From JARKPK01 sp964631235 (lineage in GTDB: Bacteria; Planctomycetota; Planctomycetia; Pirellulales; Thermoguttaceae), in assembly GCA_964631235.1 (NCBI GenBank), contig CAZVZX010000002.1:62001-126000 (forward strand): a stretch of 64,000 nucleotides of DNA, in the 5' to 3' direction. The notes under the pieces were generated by a model that ran no database searches, was not told the DNA's origin, and saw only the letters and a program-made list of their open reading frames with translations. The position numbers and the translations under genes are program-made. Positions 25,443 to 35,517 of the stretch are shown here, piece by piece (within the stretch, counting starts at the first letter, position 1; the number at the start of each line of letters is the position of its first letter).

Positions 25443-27536
25443 TTATCGCCCGAGAAGCTCCTTCGCCTTGGCGGCCACGTTTTCTGCGGTCAGGCCGAAG
25501 TGCTTCATCAGCACGCCGGCCGGCGCTGAGGCACCGAACCCGGACATGCCCACGAAGCATCCCTTCTCGCCAAGGTATTTGTGCCAACCGAGCCCGATAC
25601 CGGCCTCGACCGCGACGCGAGCTACCCCCGGCGGCAAGACCGATTGTTGGTAGTCGGCCGGCTGCGATTCGAACAACTCCCACGAGGGCATGCTCACCAC
25701 ACGAGCGGCGATGCCCTCGGCTTCGAGCATTGATCGTGCGTCGAGGCACACGGCTACTTCGCTGCCCGTGCCGATCAAGATAACGTCGGGCCGTTTGTTC
25801 GTTGCCTCGGCCAATACATAAGCGCCCCGAGCCAGCCCGTCGGCCGAAGCGAACTTCTGACGATCGATCGTGGGCAAGTTCTGCCGAGTGAGCACCAGCG
25901 CCGTCGGGCGGTTGTTGCACATCAGGGCCGCGCGATAGGCCGCAGCCACTTCGTTCGCGTCAGCCGGACGAATCACCAGCATGTTGGGAATGGCGCGGAG
26001 CGCGGCCAAATGCTCGACCGGCTGGTGCGTGGGGCCGTCTTCGCCCACACCGATCGAATCGTGGGTGAGGATGTAGAGCACCGGCAGCCTCATCAGTGCG
26101 GCCAATCGCATCGAGGGCCGCATGTAGTCGGTGAACACGAAGAACGTGGCCCCGAACGCCCGCAGGCCGCAAAGCGCCATGCCATTGCAGGCGGCGGCCA
26201 TGGCATGCTCGCGAATGCCGAAATGGAGATTGCGTCCGCCGGGGTTATCGGCGGAAAGATCGCCCACATCGGCGAAGTTCAGCCGGGTATTGTTCGACGG
26301 TGCCAAGTCGGCCGAACCACCGAGCATCCACGGGATTCGTTTGGCCACCGCGTTGAGCACTTTTCCCGAAGACGCCCGGCTGGCCACCCCCTTTGGATCG
26401 GCGGGAAACGTCGGAATCTCGGCATCCCAGCCATCGGGCAATCGGCCGGCCGCAATCAAATCGAGCTCGGTCGCCAGCTCGGGATACTCTCGGCGGTATC
26501 GGCCCAGCAGTTCGGTCCATGCCGACCATTGCCGGTTTCCACGGCCGCCAATGCCTTCGTTGAACAACAATCGGACCTCATCGGGCACGAGGAACTGTGC
26601 GTCTTCCGGCCACCCGTAGGTCTTCTTGGCGAGCTTTGTTTCTTCCGGACCCAGCGGGGCGCCGTGGGCGTCGTGCGTGTTCGCCTTGTTGGGTGCCCCA
26701 AACCCGATGACGCTGCGGACGATAATCAGCGTCGGGCCGGCGGTGTATCGAGCCGCCTCGGCCAGTGCCCCGCGCAGCGCAGGCAGGTCGTTCACGTCGG
26801 ACACCTTCAGCACATTCCAGCCGTAGCCGGCGAATCGCGCGGCCACATCTTCGCTGAAGGCGAGATCGGTGTGCCCCTCGATGGTGATTCCGTTGTCGTC
26901 GTAGATCCAGCAGAGATTCGCGAGCTTCAGATGGCCGGCCAGTGAAGCGGCTTCGGCGCTGACGCCTTCCATGATGTCGCCGTCGCCGCAAAGGGCATAG
27001 ACGCGGTAGTCGAACAGATCGTACCCGGGCCGATTATACCGCGCGGCCAACCAACGCGACGCGATGGCCATGCCCACACTGTTGCCCAGTCCCTGGCCGA
27101 GCGGTCCGGTGGTCGTCTCGACGCCGCTGGTGTGGCCGTACTCCGGATGGCCTGGGCATCGACTGTCGAGCTGGCGGAACCGGCGCAAATCGTCGAGAGA
27201 GACGGCCGGCTGGTCGGTCGGCCCGTTCGGCCCCAGTTGACGCACGCCGCAGAGGTGCAGCATCGAATAGAGGAGCATTGAGGCATGACCGCAGGAGAGA
27301 ACGAACCGATCGCGGTTGAGCCACTCGGGGTGAGCCGGGTCGAACTTCAACACCTCGTTGTATAAGACATAGGCTGCCGGCGCCAGTGCCATCGGCGTGC
27401 CCGGATGCCCGCTTTTGGCGGCCTCAACCCCGTCGATCGACAACGTGCGGATCGTGTTGATGGCCAAGGCGACGTGCGGATCGATTGCGTGATCGCGCTG
27501 AGGGCAGCAGGCGGCAGCGGCGTTCTTTTCGGTCAT
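25443..27536 (-). CDS. tkt: Transketolase
   Basis: 697 residues, a full-length transketolase. The N-terminal part has SGHPGTPMALAPAAYVLYNE and the thiamine diphosphate motif GDGDIMEG followed by the metal Asn region YDDN. The middle domain has GIREHAMAAACNGMAL and the conserved HDSIGVGEDGPTHQPVEHLA, and the C-terminal domain ends LGWHKYLGEKGCFVGMSGFG. It moves two-carbon units between sugar phosphates in the non-oxidative pentose phosphate pathway, in the cytoplasm. It is alone on its strand, with a stem-loop at its end. Confidence 0.96.
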   Translation of the reverse strand: MTEKNAAAACCPQRDHAIDPHVALAINTIRTLSIDGVEAAKSGHPGTPMALAPAAYVLYNEVLKFDPAHPEWLNRDRFVLSCGHASMLLYSMLHLCGVRQLGPNGPTDQPAVSLDDLRRFRQLDSRCPGHPEYGHTSGVETTTGPLGQGLGNSVGMAIASRWLAARYNRPGYDLFDYRVYALCGDGDIMEGVSAEAASLAGHLKLANLCWIYDDNGITIEGHTDLAFSEDVAARFAGYGWNVLKVSDVNDLPALRGALAEAARYTAGPTLIIVRSVIGFGAPNKANTHDAHGAPLGPEETKLAKKTYGWPEDAQFLVPDEVRLLFNEGIGGRGNRQWSAWTELLGRYRREYPELATELDLIAAGRLPDGWDAEIPTFPADPKGVASRASSGKVLNAVAKRIPWMLGGSADLAPSNNTRLNFADVGDLSADNPGGRNLHFGIREHAMAAACNGMALCGLRAFGATFFVFTDYMRPSMRLAALMRLPVLYILTHDSIGVGEDGPTHQPVEHLAALRAIPNMLVIRPADANEVAAAYRAALMCNNRPTALVLTRQNLPTIDRQKFASADGLARGAYVLAEATNKRPDVILIGTGSEVAVCLDARSMLEAEGIAARVVSMPSWELFESQPADYQQSVLPPGVARVAVEAGIGLGWHKYLGEKGCFVGMSGFGASAPAGVLMKHFGLTAENVAAKAKELLGR

Positions 27537-28041
27537 GGTCGCAACTCGAACAGGGCAAAGGGGATCGGAAACCGGCGCACCGGCAGGCCGGCAAAGCCCC
27601 TTAGTTTAGCAGGTCGGCGGCGCGCGTCAACGCATTGCTGCCGCTGGACGATTCGGCCACCTGCCTTGCGCGCCCACCCGCCGAGCGACGGCCTGTTGCT
27701 CGATCGTTGTCGGCGAATCGCCCGCGGAATGGTACAGCTTTCTGGCGACTATAGCGCGGACGGGTAGGGTGTGCGCAATTCGGACAGCCGCGGCAGGCAG
27801 TAAAACACTCAAACGAATTGCTCACCGAAGCCTTAAGCGTCGGCAATCAAGTCCTTATCGGAGGGTGTGAAAATGACCCCACGTGTGAACGGGGCGCACA
27901 CTTCGGTCGCTGCCGGGGTCGCTGCCGGAACAAGGGCGATGCAATACCTGCATCGGGGCAAAGCGACGGTCAACGCTCACCGTCTGCTGAAGCAATCAGC
28001 CGGGCGCATTGCGGACCGAGCGAAAAGGAAAGGAACGAAGC
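27537..28041. other. Gene-free spacer between divergent genes
   Basis: Should hold the promoters of transketolase (minus) and the pseudopilin-type gene (plus). No gene was recognised. Confidence 0.4.
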
Positions 28042-29193
28042 ATGGGAACGGACGGTCGATCTGATGGCCGGAGGCCAGGTGCTTGTCGGCCGGGCGTAAC
28101 GCTTGTCGAACTGCTGACCGTTGTGGCAATCATCTCGCTGTTGATGGCCATTCTGTTGCCGGCCGTGCAAAGTGCCCGCGAATCAGGGCGAAAATCGGCG
28201 TGCAGCAACAACCTGAGGCAGTTTGGCCTCGGGCTGTTGGCCCACGCCGACCGCGACCCGCGAACGCGATTCTGTTCGGGCTCGTTCGACTGGATCGAAG
28301 ACGGGGCATTGACGAAATACGGCTGGGTGGCCGATTTGGTCAATGCTGAGATTCCGGTTGGGAAAATGCTCTGCCCGTCGAATCCGGCGCAGGCATCGCG
28401 GGCTCTGACGCAAGTGCTCGATGCCACCGTGGCGGAATTGACTGCGAACAACTGCGTCGATCGTCTTGGGCCGCCACCCGAATTGGGACCCGACGGAACC
28501 ACGGTGATCACCGCGGCTCCATGCTACGAAATCATCCACGGGGGCATTGCTCCCGGCGCGGCCCGAGTTCCTTATGCGAACAAGCTTCTTGAAAAGTTCT
28601 ACAACAGCAACTACACGGCAAGCTGGTGGTTGGTGCGTAGCGGAGTGTGGCTCGACTCCAACGGGCGGCTCAAGGAACGGGTTGCCGGGTGCGGTCGGTC
28701 AACGATGTCGCGCAACTCGACGGTCGGACCGTTGCAGCGTTCGATGGCCGACACCGCGGGGGTGCCCAGCAGCTTCATCCCGGTGATCGGCGACGGGGCG
28801 ATCGGCCCCTACGCGATGTCGCAAGAGGTCGGATCGCTCGGGGCCGGCCAGATGGCGGTCCACCCGATGACGGCCGGGCCGGTGGTGATCGCCACAGCGT
28901 CGATCGATGTGAGCACGTTTCCGGCCAATCCTGTCTATCCGGGCTGGTGGACCGAATGGACGAACCTTACGCTGCAAGACTACCGCTACTTCGCCCCGGT
29001 TCATAAAGGAACCTGCAACATCCTCTTTGCCGACGGCAGCGTGCGCGGATTCGCCGACGAGAACAAAGACGGATTGCTAAACAACGGGTTCCCGGCCGGC
29101 GTCGGCGGTTTTCGCAGCGCCGAGGTGGAACTATCGCCCGAAGAAGTGCTCAGCCGCTGGGCGCTGCGGAAGGATTCGGTCGGCGGGGGGTGA
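28042..29193 (+). CDS. H-X9-DG pseudopilin-type protein (DUF1559)
   Basis: 383 residues. A prepilin-type leader ends at Gly18; the mature helix begins VTLVELLTVVAIISLLMAIL with Glu at position +5 as in type II secretion and type IV pilins. Then SGRKSACSNNLRQFGLGLL and, near the end, HKGTCNILFADGSVRGF, a canonical H-X9-DG. Planctomycetes carry many such genes; they are thought to be pilin-like and processed by PilD-type peptidases, with roles mostly unproven. AGGAA precedes the ATG at 28042. Confidence 0.92.
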   Translation: MGTDGRSDGRRPGACRPGVTLVELLTVVAIISLLMAILLPAVQSARESGRKSACSNNLRQFGLGLLAHADRDPRTRFCSGSFDWIEDGALTKYGWVADLVNAEIPVGKMLCPSNPAQASRALTQVLDATVAELTANNCVDRLGPPPELGPDGTTVITAAPCYEIIHGGIAPGAARVPYANKLLEKFYNSNYTASWWLVRSGVWLDSNGRLKERVAGCGRSTMSRNSTVGPLQRSMADTAGVPSSFIPVIGDGAIGPYAMSQEVGSLGAGQMAVHPMTAGPVVIATASIDVSTFPANPVYPGWWTEWTNLTLQDYRYFAPVHKGTCNILFADGSVRGFADENKDGLLNNGFPAGVGGFRSAEVELSPEEVLSRWALRKDSVGGG

Positions 29194-29280
29194 ACCGGGT
29201 GCCGGCTTGCCGGCCGAGCCGGCTCAGAGACAAGTTGAATGCAACCTGATTTCAGCTCTCGCATCGTGCGGGGCGGAGGC

Positions 29281-30195
29281 TCACACGTAACGCCGCATGA
29301 TGCGATCCACCAACCGCGGCGACATCCGATTAAGCAGCACGAGCAGCTTGCCCCAGAAATACGGAACGATCTCGGCTCGGCCCCGCTCGATGGCGGCAAT
29401 CGTTTGTTTGGCAACATAGTCGGCCGAGACGGGTTTGTGTTCGGGCCAACGGGGCGCACTGGTGCGCTGGATCACTTGATCGAAGAACTCCGTTTCGGTC
29501 GTTCCGGGGGCCACAACGAGTACGTCGATCCCCTCGCGGCTCAGTTCGGCGCGCAACGACTCGCTGAACCCGTGCAATGCGAACTTGCTGGCCGAGTATT
29601 CGCTGTTGTGCGGCACACCGCGGTGCCCGAGGATCGAGCCGACGTTGACGATCATGCCGTTGGGCGACTTCTTCAGCAGCGGCAGCGCCGCGCGAATCAT
29701 TTCCACCGCGGCGAAGAAATTGACCTCCATGATTCGCCGGAGTCTTGCGGCGTCGGCCTGCTCAAATAGGCCCATCGCTCCGATTCCCGCATTGTTCACC
29801 AATACGTCGAGGCCGCCGAAGCGCCGCTGCATGGTCGCCAGGGCCTCATCGCGGACGAGCGGATCGGTAACGTCGCCTGCCAGCAGCGCGAGGCGACCGC
29901 TGCGGCTGTCGTCCGACCCGGGCGGTTGGGCCGCGGGAGGCTCGCCGCTTCCGGGCTGGAACGCTTGGGCGTCAGCGTTGCCGCCGCAACGCTCGGTCGG
30001 AGCGAGAAGCACCTGCGATCCGGTCTCCAACTGACGGCCGAGGTCGGCCAGCCGATCGGCCCGTCGCGCCAGAGCCAGCACGCGCGCGCCGCGCTTATAA
30101 AGCTGCACAACGAGCGATCGCCCGATTCCGCTCGACGCTCCGGTCACCAAAAAGCGGCATTGATCGATCGATCGACGAGCCATACGATGCACCAT
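29281..30195 (-). CDS. Short-chain dehydrogenase/reductase with an inserted loop
   Basis: 304 residues. It has the classical SDR motifs: cofactor loop TGASSGIG near the N-terminus, NNAGIGAMG, a catalytic Ser in the VGSILG strand and YSASK as the Tyr-Lys pair. After ADRLADLGRQLE it carries an extra stretch of about 40 residues rich in Gly, Pro and Ala (about 60-100) before the usual GDVTD, unlike normal family members. The C-terminus is long and basic, with a hydrophobic helix (VPYFWGKLLVLLNRM) that may touch a membrane. The substrate is not predictable. ATGs at 30195 and 30183 are both possible starts. Confidence 0.88.
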   Translation of the reverse strand: MVHRMARRSIDQCRFLVTGASSGIGRSLVVQLYKRGARVLALARRADRLADLGRQLETGSQVLLAPTERCGGNADAQAFQPGSGEPPAAQPPGSDDSRSGRLALLAGDVTDPLVRDEALATMQRRFGGLDVLVNNAGIGAMGLFEQADAARLRRIMEVNFFAAVEMIRAALPLLKKSPNGMIVNVGSILGHRGVPHNSEYSASKFALHGFSESLRAELSREGIDVLVVAPGTTETEFFDQVIQRTSAPRWPEHKPVSADYVAKQTIAAIERGRAEIVPYFWGKLLVLLNRMSPRLVDRIMRRYV

Positions 30196-30337
30196 CAATC
30201 CCTGATTCGTCGCTCTCGCGGCAAAGAAAGGTCAGCGACCAACAAGAGCGGCCTTTGGGCAAGATGCGGCGCCGATTAGTTGGCAGCCGTGCCCACTGGC
30301 GCTCTCCGAGCCGTTGCGGCCTTGCTCCTGATTAGTC

Positions 30338-30432
30338 CCAAACATTTGCGAAAGCGGCTGCGATTGCGACGACGTGGCCGATTGCGTCCCATCCCCGTTG
30401 GAACCGCTTTCCATCGATCGCGGTTTTGTCGA
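30338..30432 (-). repeat. Dispersed ~90-bp element, copy B
   Basis: On the plus strand it has the blocks TGCGAAAGCGGCTGCG, GTGGCCGATTGCGTCCC, CCCCGTTGGAACCGC and CGATCGCGGTTTT in the same order and spacing as copy A. Read on the minus strand it encodes KRFQRGWDAIG then AIAAAFANVW and a stop, matching copy A. It lies just after the stop of the gene at 30439-31008. Confidence 0.8.
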
Positions 30433-30438
30433 GAAACA

Positions 30439-31008
30439 CTACTCCGGCTCGCGCGGCAAGTGTCGCGGATACGGGGGCAGCTCCAGGGGCGGCAACGGTT
30501 GGCGGTATGTCTCCGCCCATTCCTCGCGTTCTTCCGGCGTGGCGTAGTAGCGCAACCAGACTTCGGCATCGCCGCTCGGACCGGTGCAGTCCCAGTGCAA
30601 GTAGTTTTTCGGCCAATCAAGCTTCTTTTCGCGCGCGGGAAGAATGTCGCGCACGATCAGGCAATAGAGTTCCCGATCCGAGAGATGATCGGTAAAGTCG
30701 AGAACGATCCGCTTTTCGTACAGCTTGTCGATCAGCTCCATCAAGATGTCGTGCAGGTCGCGATCGTCGAGCGCCTCGGGCCGCGGCGGCCGAAGTTCGG
30801 GCTCGAACCAGCGGTAGATCGGCAATACCGGCGCCTGTTCCCAGGCCAACATGCTGGCGAGAAACTCGTTTTCCGCTTGAAGCGTCAGTTTATGGATGTT
30901 GACTCGGCTGATCGACTCGTCGAAATAGCGCTCGAGTTCATCGCGCAGCTCGGCATTGCGAAGCAATTGATCGACTTCATCGGTTCTCGAAAAACGCCCG
31001 GCGCCCAT
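30439..31008 (-). CDS. Conserved hypothetical protein
   Basis: 189 residues, acidic and soluble, with no signal or membrane segment. Patterns such as ELRDELERYFDESISRVNI, LTLQAENEFLASMLAWEQAP and PKNYLHWDCTGPSGDAEVWLRYYA look well ordered and the codon use fits a real gene. I do not recognise the family. It is in the same orientation as cmk but separated from it by a 520-base gap. Confidence 0.75.
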   Translation of the reverse strand: MGAGRFSRTDEVDQLLRNAELRDELERYFDESISRVNIHKLTLQAENEFLASMLAWEQAPVLPIYRWFEPELRPPRPEALDDRDLHDILMELIDKLYEKRIVLDFTDHLSDRELYCLIVRDILPAREKKLDWPKNYLHWDCTGPSGDAEVWLRYYATPEEREEWAETYRQPLPPLELPPYPRHLPREPE

Positions 31009-31529
31009 CGGCTGCTACCTCGTTGCTCGAAAAGAATCTTGGATCACGGCGAATCTCGGTTGTGCAAGGTTCAGCCCGTCGGTTCGTGTCGCCCGGCGAA
31101 TCGAGGGCGGTTGTCGATTGCGCGCCGCCCGCGTTTTTCGTCGCCGTTTTTTGTCGAAGGCCGAATCGAGGGCCGAAGCCACCGGCTACTTCCATCGAGT
31201 GTAAACGGATCGTCGCCGAGTTTGAAGAACGAAGCCTTCGTCACCTGAGCATTTCTTGAGGCTTTTTCGGCTGAAAGCCGCTATAAACCGAACGGCGCGT
31301 CGCTAGAATCGGAAAAGTCCGGCTAAATTGCCGTGAAAAGTGCCTCGGCCACAATCCCATGACCGTCAGCTCATGACCGTTAGGCCGAAGTTTCGTCAAC
31401 AATGTCGTTCAGCGCCGGGGCATTCTGCTCTTGCGTTTTTCGGCGGCTGATTTGCGCATGTTCGCTTTGCGTGACGGTGGCCGATGGCTTTTCGCAGGGC
31501 AGCGGATTGCCGGCGGTTGTCGGCCGGTT
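31009..31529. other. Gene-free spacer
   Basis: Between cmk and the conserved hypothetical gene, both on the minus strand. A weak stem-loop GGCTTT...AAAGCC lies near 31260-31285. No gene was recognised. Confidence 0.4.
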
Positions 31530-32186
31530 CTACGTCGCCCGGCGCTGCCATTGGGCGGCAATTTGCTCGACCACTTCTTCGACCGAAAGCCCGTCGGTAT
31601 TCAACACGAAAGCGTCGGGGGCGGCAACCAGCGCGCCGAAGGGGCGCGACTGATCCTCGGCATCGCGCTGCTGTTGCGCCGCCAGCACCCGGGCGAAGTC
31701 GGCCTCGATCCCCGACGCCAGCAACTGCTGCACGCGGCGCCTCGCCCGTTCTTCGGCACTGGCGGTGAGAAACACTTTTAATTGAGCATCGGGGAAAACC
31801 AGCGTGCCTTGATCGCGTCCCTCGGTCACGATATTGCGTCCTTGAGCAGCCGCGCGCTGAACTCGAATCAGCCTGCGCCGGACCTCGACGTTGTCGGCGG
31901 CATGCTTCGTCGCGGCCGTGACCTCGGGCGTACGGATGGCCTCGCTCACGTCTTCGCCGTCGAGCATGAGTCGTCCGCAATCGAACCGCAGATCGATGGC
32001 GCCGGCCAGTTCGGCCAACGCGGTTTCATCGCGCAAGTCGATTCCGCGGCGCAGGCCCGCCAGCGCAACGGCTCGATACATTGCGCCGGTATCGAGGAAT
32101 TCGAAGCCGAGTCGCTCGGCCAGGCGTCTGGCGACTGTACTCTTGCCGGCGCCGGCCGGTCCATCGATGGTGATGATTGCGGTCAT
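31530..32186 (-). CDS. cmk: Cytidylate kinase
   Basis: 218 residues. The P-loop GPAGAGKST (9-17) is followed by FLDTGAMYRAVA, the NMP-binding segment, ITEGRDQGTLVFPDA and the lid region RARRRVQQLL, then QQQRDAEDQSR. This is the bacterial Cmk layout at normal length. In the EGRD segment most family members read GRDIGT; here it reads GRDQGT. It phosphorylates CMP and dCMP with ATP in the cytoplasm. GGAG lies seven bases before the ATG at 32186, and the upstream in-frame extension has no family match. Confidence 0.94.
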   Translation of the reverse strand: MTAIITIDGPAGAGKSTVARRLAERLGFEFLDTGAMYRAVALAGLRRGIDLRDETALAELAGAIDLRFDCGRLMLDGEDVSEAIRTPEVTAATKHAADNVEVRRRLIRVQRAAAQGRNIVTEGRDQGTLVFPDAQLKVFLTASAEERARRRVQQLLASGIEADFARVLAAQQQRDAEDQSRPFGALVAAPDAFVLNTDGLSVEEVVEQIAAQWQRRAT

Positions 32187-32508
32187 TGGCGTCTCCGGGT
32201 TGCAGTCCATTGTTCTGTAACGAAGCGAATCAATCGATTCGGCCTGAGCGACTTGCTGAAACGGCCCAAAGGCGGCAGATGGCGGCCTCACGCACTTGGC
32301 AGCGCGAGCAGTGATCGGTTCGAAGAAACGAGCTTGGTCAACCGCCTCGTCCGGGGCGAATCGGCTTTGGGCGGCTGCGGACGATGCTTCGGCTGAACCG
32401 TTCGGCCGGCGTTGCGGCGACAGTTCATTCCTTCGGCCGCGCGCCGTTGCAGCGGCGGTTGCGGCGCCGGAGCGGTTTCCCATTCGGGGCCGTGCGTTCT
32501 TCTCCCGG
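32187..32508. other. Gene-free spacer
   Basis: Between the stop of the GH38-like gene and the start of cmk on the same strand. It reads open in frame with cmk, but the sequence is low complexity and not family-like. Confidence 0.4.
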
Positions 32509-35500
32509 TCACGCGAATCTCAATTCGATTTCGCACCAGGCATAAGCGGGCAGTTCGATTTCGGCTCGATCGCCCTCGATCGCGAGCGTTTTCCACTGAC
32601 CCGCATAGCGCCGCCGTGCCAGGGCGAGAGGCCGCGGGGCCCGCAAGCCGAAGCGAACTCCGCGTCCTTCGGTTTCTTGTAATCGGACGCGAACGCCTCG
32701 AAGCCGATCGTGTGCCGAATCGGCGGAACGCCGATGGAGCGAAGAACCCGCGACATCGTTCGCCTGCTGGGGTTCGACGGCAGTGCCCGGCGTGGGATGC
32801 TCGACGGCCGATGTATCAACGTCGGCGGCATCGAGGGGAGGCAGCACGAACAAGGGCGTCCAGCCGGTGGCGACGACACTGCGGCTTTCGACATGAAAGA
32901 GCCAGCCGAGGTTCGCCGGCGGGGCCGCGCTGGGGATCACGATTGCGGGGGACAGCCACTCGAGCGACGCCGCCGCCGGCGACGGACACTCTACGCCGAT
33001 GGCCAGGCGGAACCGCCGTTGGGTCTCGCCGGCAACGACCAGCAGGGTGTCGAGTCGGCGGAATCCGACCTTTCGATGGTAGGGCAAGCCGCCCGTCAAC
33101 ACCGTTGTTCGCGTTTTCGCGGTTTGAATCTCCCAGAACTCCGGGGCCTCGAACTGAGCGAGGTCGGTCGGAACGCTCGCGCCTTGAACGCTGCGGCGGA
33201 GTGTTGCGGTTTCGTCGCTCCAAGCGAAACGGGCGGCGTAATACGATTGCCAGGGCTGGTTCGGCAGCGGTTCGTTGATGTCGAGCTCGATATCTAATTC
33301 GATCAAGCGACTTCCTCGAACGACGCGCGTCCGCTGGACGAATCGTCCGCGCAATCTTCCTTGCGGGTCGACCATGCGGCCGCTGGTCAGAATTTCGCCG
33401 ACAACGGGACCGGCGCGGAGGATGCGCAACTCGTCGGCCGCCGGTATCGTGTAGTGCGATTCATGGCCCGGGTCGTTCGGATCGCCTTCCGGCCAACGAA
33501 GAGCGATTTGTTGAGCCAGCCGCGGGCCTCGCGAAAGCGGATCGAGGACGGCGCGAATCCCGCCGAAGCGCCGATCGACGACGACTTGAAAGAACTCATT
33601 CTCCAAGATGTTCTCCGACGCGACGGGGCGGGATGTCGTCGCGCGCCGACGAAAGAACCAGCCGCGTTGCGGCGACGTTGCCGGGGCGTCGGCATTGCCG
33701 GGCGGCACCCAAGCAAAGCCCATGCCCGGAACCTCGACAACGATATCGGCACCGCGATCGTCGGTTCCGGCACAGACAACCGGCGAAGCTGTGGCAGGCA
33801 GCCGTCCCAACGGCGAGGCGTCGATGCGGATCACCGTCGAGGAGGCGTTGGGGTTGACGACGAGCAGGCCGGGTCCCGCCTCGCCGGTTCCCGAACGTGA
33901 GACTGTCGCCTTTCCGGAAGAATCAGTCAATGTTTCACAAAGCCGGGCCGCTGCCAACTGAACGGTGCGACGGATTTCGGCCTCGGTCGGCGCGATACCG
34001 CCGGGCGATGGTTCGCCGTCGGCCGAGCGGTCGATTTGGCGGGTCCATTCGGCAATTGACCGGGCTTCGGGCAGGTCTTGGCCTCCGGCGGCAAGGTTGA
34101 TTGCCCGCAGTGAACGCAAAGCAGCCAGGGCGCCTCGCGCGGCGTAGTGCCGCGTCCAACGCGAAATGGGGTCGGGCTGGCGAGCGGCCACTGCCTGCGT
34201 CAGATAGGGCGCACGATAAGCGTCGGGCTTGTGCTTGACGCTTTGGCCGGCCATGCCCGTTCGCGTGAAGTACGTTTCGATCGTGCAGAACTCGCCGATC
34301 ACGGTTGTGTGTTTCGCGATTCGCTGGAGGTCTTCGTACCAGCAGCACGACTGGCCGGGCCAATGCGCGAAAACAACCGTGGCGATGTGGTCGATATCCA
34401 TTGAACTGCTGAGCTTTTCGGGCAGGCGGAAGAAGCCCGAGCTTTGGGCGACATCGATCGGCACGCGGGCAATCGCCTCGATGCCGCTGCCGTCGAGCCC
34501 TTCCCAGCGAATGCGGCTTTGGTTGCCCGTGGGAAACCGACCGTCATCCAAAGTGGCGTGCAATGCCCCGGTGAGTCCGCTGTGGAGCAGCACCTGCGGC
34601 ATCAAAGGCGAAAGGCCGAATCGTCGCCGGCCGAACACGCTGGGGCGGCGTCCGAGCAATCGCTCGTAGATCGCCATTCCCCGCTCCAGCTCGTCGGCGA
34701 TGCTTTCAAGAGGCATCAGCGGCACGGCGGGCTCGTCTTCTTCGCCGCCGACGATGCCCAACGTGCCCGCCTCCCAACGCCGGCGGATCAAGTCCAACGC
34801 CTCCGGGTTCTCTTCGGCCAAAAGTTGCAGCGTTCGGCCGTTGATCAATAGATTGAGCGGCAAATCCGACCGCAGCGATTCGGTCAACTCGTGTCCGATC
34901 GTCGTCGGCGCGACAACGGTCAGGTCGAGCAAGTGCGATTCGACCGGATAGAAATACTCCCTTGCTTGTTGCAACAGCGTGAACGCCTGGGCGATCTCCT
35001 TTTCCGCCTCGGCTGTTTCGCCTTTGGCCGCCGCATGAGCCGCCGCAAGGGCGGCAATGCGAAACGACACCTCGTCGAGATTCGTCATGTAACGCAACTG
35101 CCGCGTGAGCATTTCCACGAGGAAGTAGCAATAACCCAGGGCGTGGAAGTCCGGCGCCAGAGGCCATGCGGCCGCAAGATCGACCTCGGCCGCTTGCAGC
35201 GCGGCGGCCACGATCGCCGGCCGGTCTTTCAACCCGCGAATCAGTCGGGCACCGGCCGTTTCCGCCCGATGAAGCCAATCGGCCGGCAATTGGCTTTCGC
35301 AGCAGGGCGGGATGACGATCAAGCTCTCGTGCGGCTCTTCGGGCGGGTCTTCCGCGGGCAAAAAGTGGGGGACGGCATCAGCCCGGGCGAGCAGCGCGGG
35401 ATGAAACAGCCCGGTCCAGGCCGCGAGAATCCCCTCCGAGTCGTCGTTGTCGCGATCCAGCGAGAGGTCTTCGATGGTCCGAGCGGGAAGCAGGTAAACC

Positions 35501-35517
35501 AGTTGTTTGATAGTCAT
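32509..35517 (-). CDS. GH38-like (alpha-mannosidase-fold) protein
   Basis: 1002 residues, no signal peptide. The stretch at about 235-310 (RWEAGTLGIVGGEEDEP, ELERGMAIYERLLGRRPSVF, FGLSPLMPQVLLHSG) follows the order of the GH38/GH57 catalytic fold, where a short GGE or GGM segment precedes a Pro-x-x-x-Phe block. The region near 620-800 (FFQVVVDRRFGGIRAVLDPL, FVQRTRVVRGSRLIELDIEL) resembles the GH38 C-terminal beta domain. The N-terminal HxD motif of true alpha-mannosidases was not found, so it may be inactive or a separate family. Transcribed away from the pilus module. Confidence 0.6.
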   Translation of the reverse strand: MTIKQLVYLLPARTIEDLSLDRDNDDSEGILAAWTGLFHPALLARADAVPHFLPAEDPPEEPHESLIVIPPCCESQLPADWLHRAETAGARLIRGLKDRPAIVAAALQAAEVDLAAAWPLAPDFHALGYCYFLVEMLTRQLRYMTNLDEVSFRIAALAAAHAAAKGETAEAEKEIAQAFTLLQQAREYFYPVESHLLDLTVVAPTTIGHELTESLRSDLPLNLLINGRTLQLLAEENPEALDLIRRRWEAGTLGIVGGEEDEPAVPLMPLESIADELERGMAIYERLLGRRPSVFGRRRFGLSPLMPQVLLHSGLTGALHATLDDGRFPTGNQSRIRWEGLDGSGIEAIARVPIDVAQSSGFFRLPEKLSSSMDIDHIATVVFAHWPGQSCCWYEDLQRIAKHTTVIGEFCTIETYFTRTGMAGQSVKHKPDAYRAPYLTQAVAARQPDPISRWTRHYAARGALAALRSLRAINLAAGGQDLPEARSIAEWTRQIDRSADGEPSPGGIAPTEAEIRRTVQLAAARLCETLTDSSGKATVSRSGTGEAGPGLLVVNPNASSTVIRIDASPLGRLPATASPVVCAGTDDRGADIVVEVPGMGFAWVPPGNADAPATSPQRGWFFRRRATTSRPVASENILENEFFQVVVDRRFGGIRAVLDPLSRGPRLAQQIALRWPEGDPNDPGHESHYTIPAADELRILRAGPVVGEILTSGRMVDPQGRLRGRFVQRTRVVRGSRLIELDIELDINEPLPNQPWQSYYAARFAWSDETATLRRSVQGASVPTDLAQFEAPEFWEIQTAKTRTTVLTGGLPYHRKVGFRRLDTLLVVAGETQRRFRLAIGVECPSPAAASLEWLSPAIVIPSAAPPANLGWLFHVESRSVVATGWTPLFVLPPLDAADVDTSAVEHPTPGTAVEPQQANDVAGSSLHRRSADSAHDRLRGVRVRLQETEGRGVRFGLRAPRPLALARRRYAGQWKTLAIEGDRAEIELPAYAWCEIELRFA

